From contig NZ_JBHTIF010000005.1 of the NCBI RefSeq assembly GCF_042677005.1, positions 124,001-188,000 on the forward strand: DNA of 64,000 nucleotides. The letters are read 5' to 3'. The notes below the pieces were generated by a model that did no database searches, was not told the DNA's origin, and saw nothing but the letters and a program-made list of their open reading frames with translations. A program made the translations under genes and the position numbers. Positions 62,805 through 64,000 of this stretch are shown here, piece by piece (within the stretch, counting starts at the first letter, position 1; each line of letters starts with the position of its first letter). The DNA is from Lysobacter_I brunescens (GTDB lineage: Bacteria; Pseudomonadota; Gammaproteobacteria; Xanthomonadales; Xanthomonadaceae).

Positions 62805-63524
62805 TCAGAGCATGATCCGCAGCGCGAGCAGCCAGACCACGCACAGACCGGCGTATTTCAGGCCGAGGACGACCGGGCTCGGCGGCGCGTACGGACCCGA
62901 CTGCAGGATGTGCAGGCGCTGCGGTTCCTTGAGTCGGCTGTACAGCACCAGCCCGGCCAGCAGCATGAGGATGCCGCCGATCACGCTCACGCCGGTCGGG
63001 CCCAGGAGATCCAGCACGCCGACGAACAGCTTCTTCGTGCCCTGCCGGCGACCTTCGTACTCGATCTCGCCGGCCGCGCGCACCGCGATGGCGGCGCTGC
63101 GCGCCATCAGCGTGCCCAGCAGGAAGATCGTCAGGGCCATCAGCGAACCGAAGGCCGCGCGCCAGCGGCTGAAATGGGCCTCATGGGCCGCGAACTGGTC
63201 GGCCAGGCGCTCGCGCAGATGGGTATAGATGCGCTCGCGCAGGCCGGGCGTCTCGATGAAGACCGACACCACGCTGTCGTCCTTGCCGTCGCGATGGTGG
63301 AACTCGATGTCGGTCTCGTGCTCGTTGTACTGCACACGCGTCATCGCCCGGAACGCGACGTGCTTCGCGTCCTTGCCGAAGACCATCGCCGGCGAGCGAC
63401 CGCCGTCAAGCGCATCCACCGCCTGCACGGCGGCCTCCTTCGTCATCTTGTCGGCGTAGACGGCCTCGTCGGTGACGACGATCAGCTGCGTCTTCCCGTC
63501 CTGCGTATCGATCCAGTGCTGCAT
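62805..63524 (-). CDS. Membrane protein with a soluble N-terminal domain, unknown function
   Basis: A protein of 239 residues from ATG 63524. The first ~130 residues are soluble, with beta strands (TQLIVVTDEAVYADKM, MVFGKDAKHVAFRAMTRVQYNEHETDIEF, SVVSVFIETPG). Three helices follow (FGSLMALTIFLLGTLMARSAA, GVSVIGGILMLLAGLVLYS, VVLGLKYAGLCVVWLLALRIML). The lineup is not one I recognise. It might belong to the neighbouring HTH/STAND pair, which starts 83 bases downstream. Confidence 0.7.
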   Translation of the reverse strand: MQHWIDTQDGKTQLIVVTDEAVYADKMTKEAAVQAVDALDGGRSPAMVFGKDAKHVAFRAMTRVQYNEHETDIEFHHRDGKDDSVVSVFIETPGLRERIYTHLRERLADQFAAHEAHFSRWRAAFGSLMALTIFLLGTLMARSAAIAVRAAGEIEYEGRRQGTKKLFVGVLDLLGPTGVSVIGGILMLLAGLVLYSRLKEPQRLHILQSGPYAPPSPVVLGLKYAGLCVVWLLALRIML

Positions 63525-63670
63525 GGTGTTCCCCGGTGGTTGCAGGCGACATCGCCCGTGCCGCCAGTCTCGGCGCAGCACCTCGAACGCTGAATCGGGA
63601 AAGCGTCAGTCCCGCCGGGGTGGCGGTTGACGATTTGTCAGGTGGGGGACCGGGGCATGCGGCGCGGGTG

Positions 63671-64000
63671 TCAGACCTCCGCCGCCTGCAGCGAGACCTG
63701 CTTGGTGCCCTCCGCGACCCATTGCGTTCCCAACTCGCGGAAGCCGAACCGGTCGTGGAAGGCGCGCGACGCGGGATTAGGCGGATCGATGTTGTACTCG
63801 CAGGTGACGGTGCGCACGTCGCTGTCCCGCGCGAACGCGAACAGGTCTTCGTACAGCCTGCTGCCGATGCGCCGGCCCGCGAACCGCGCGCCGACGACGA
63901 TGCGGTCCACGTAGAGGAATCGCGGGAAACGCGATGCGAACCAATCGTAGTTGTCGTTCCGGTACGGTGCACCTTCGCGCAGCGCGAGCAGGAAGGCCGC
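63671..64000 (-). CDS. GNAT family acetyltransferase, 5' end outside the window
   Basis: The frame stays open to the end of the window. The visible C-terminal part contains FLYVDRIVVGARFAGRRIGSRLYEDLFAFA, with the R/Q-x-x-G-x-G/A acetyl-CoA binding motif, and VTCEYNIDPPNPASRAFHDRFGFRELG, the usual motif B. It transfers an acetyl group from acetyl-CoA; the acceptor is unknown. Confidence 0.88.
   Translation of the reverse strand, partial: AAFLLALREGAPYRNDNYDWFASRFPRFLYVDRIVVGARFAGRRIGSRLYEDLFAFARDSDVRTVTCEYNIDPPNPASRAFHDRFGFRELGTQWVAEGTKQVSLQAAEV

Overview
The window is high-GC DNA from a gammaproteobacterium, most likely the family Lysobacteraceae (Xanthomonadaceae). The main evidence is the block lexA-recA-recX-alaS-csrA-tRNA-Ser, all on the minus strand. 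In front of lexA lies a near-perfect palindrome that fits the TTAG-N6-TACTA LexA box known from Xanthomonas and Xylella. Genus and species cannot be fixed from the sequence alone.

Layout. 1-4.5 kb: end of a proline-rich membrane-anchored protein, a YigZ/IMPACT protein, an LprI-MliC lipoprotein, an MsbA-like ABC exporter and an orphan MbtH protein. 4.5-12.3 kb: tRNA-Arg(ACG), tRNA-Ser(GCT), csrA, alaS, a DUF4124 protein, recX, recA, lexA and pncC. 12.4-17 kb: a TonB-dependent receptor followed by a lipoprotein with one haem c motif. 17-25 kb: mutS; a large membrane-anchored ClpA-like AAA+ protein whose C-terminus is a release-factor-2-like module without the GGQ domain; and a secreted metzincin-like zinc peptidase. 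25-29.7 kb: small accessory genes, an IS110 remnant, a PLP-dependent sulfur amino acid lyase divergent from an Lrp regulator, a DUF937 protein and a P-loop kinase. 29.9-40.2 kb: katG, an Hsp15-like protein, an SlyD-like isomerase, an NlpC/P60 lipoprotein with a degenerate paralogue, a dicarboxylate symporter, an alkaline phosphatase, a DUF4279 protein and a HemJ/CopD membrane protein.

40.5-46.3 kb is a same-strand run. It encodes two Roadblock/LC7-type proteins, an unknown protein, an MglA-like small GTPase and a second unknown protein, then a histone-deacetylase-family hydrolase, an extradiol dioxygenase and a methyltransferase. The first five look like one small-GTPase signalling module. 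46.4-52.6 kb: PHA depolymerase, a PadR plus HAAS/sensor membrane protein pair, a cyclophilin, a metallophosphoesterase and a Ser/Thr kinase fused to a UspA domain. 52.6-56.5 kb is a minus-strand run of small secreted, membrane and DUF genes.

56.5-59.1 kb is clearly accessory DNA. It holds a second IS110 end, a second copy of the 63-residue gene also found at 25.2 kb, and then three AT-richer minus-strand genes. Each of the three is followed by an attC-like site. They look like integron cassettes with no integrase in the window (a CALIN). 59.3-64 kb: an XRE-type helix-turn-helix protein translationally coupled to a membrane-anchored STAND-like ATPase, a membrane protein, and a GNAT acetyltransferase cut by the window edge.

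The strongest candidates for undescribed biology are the ClpA/release-factor fusion, the Roadblock/GTPase module, the integrase-less cassette array and the HTH/STAND pair. Many intergenic gaps carry inverted repeats, some of which recur in the window.
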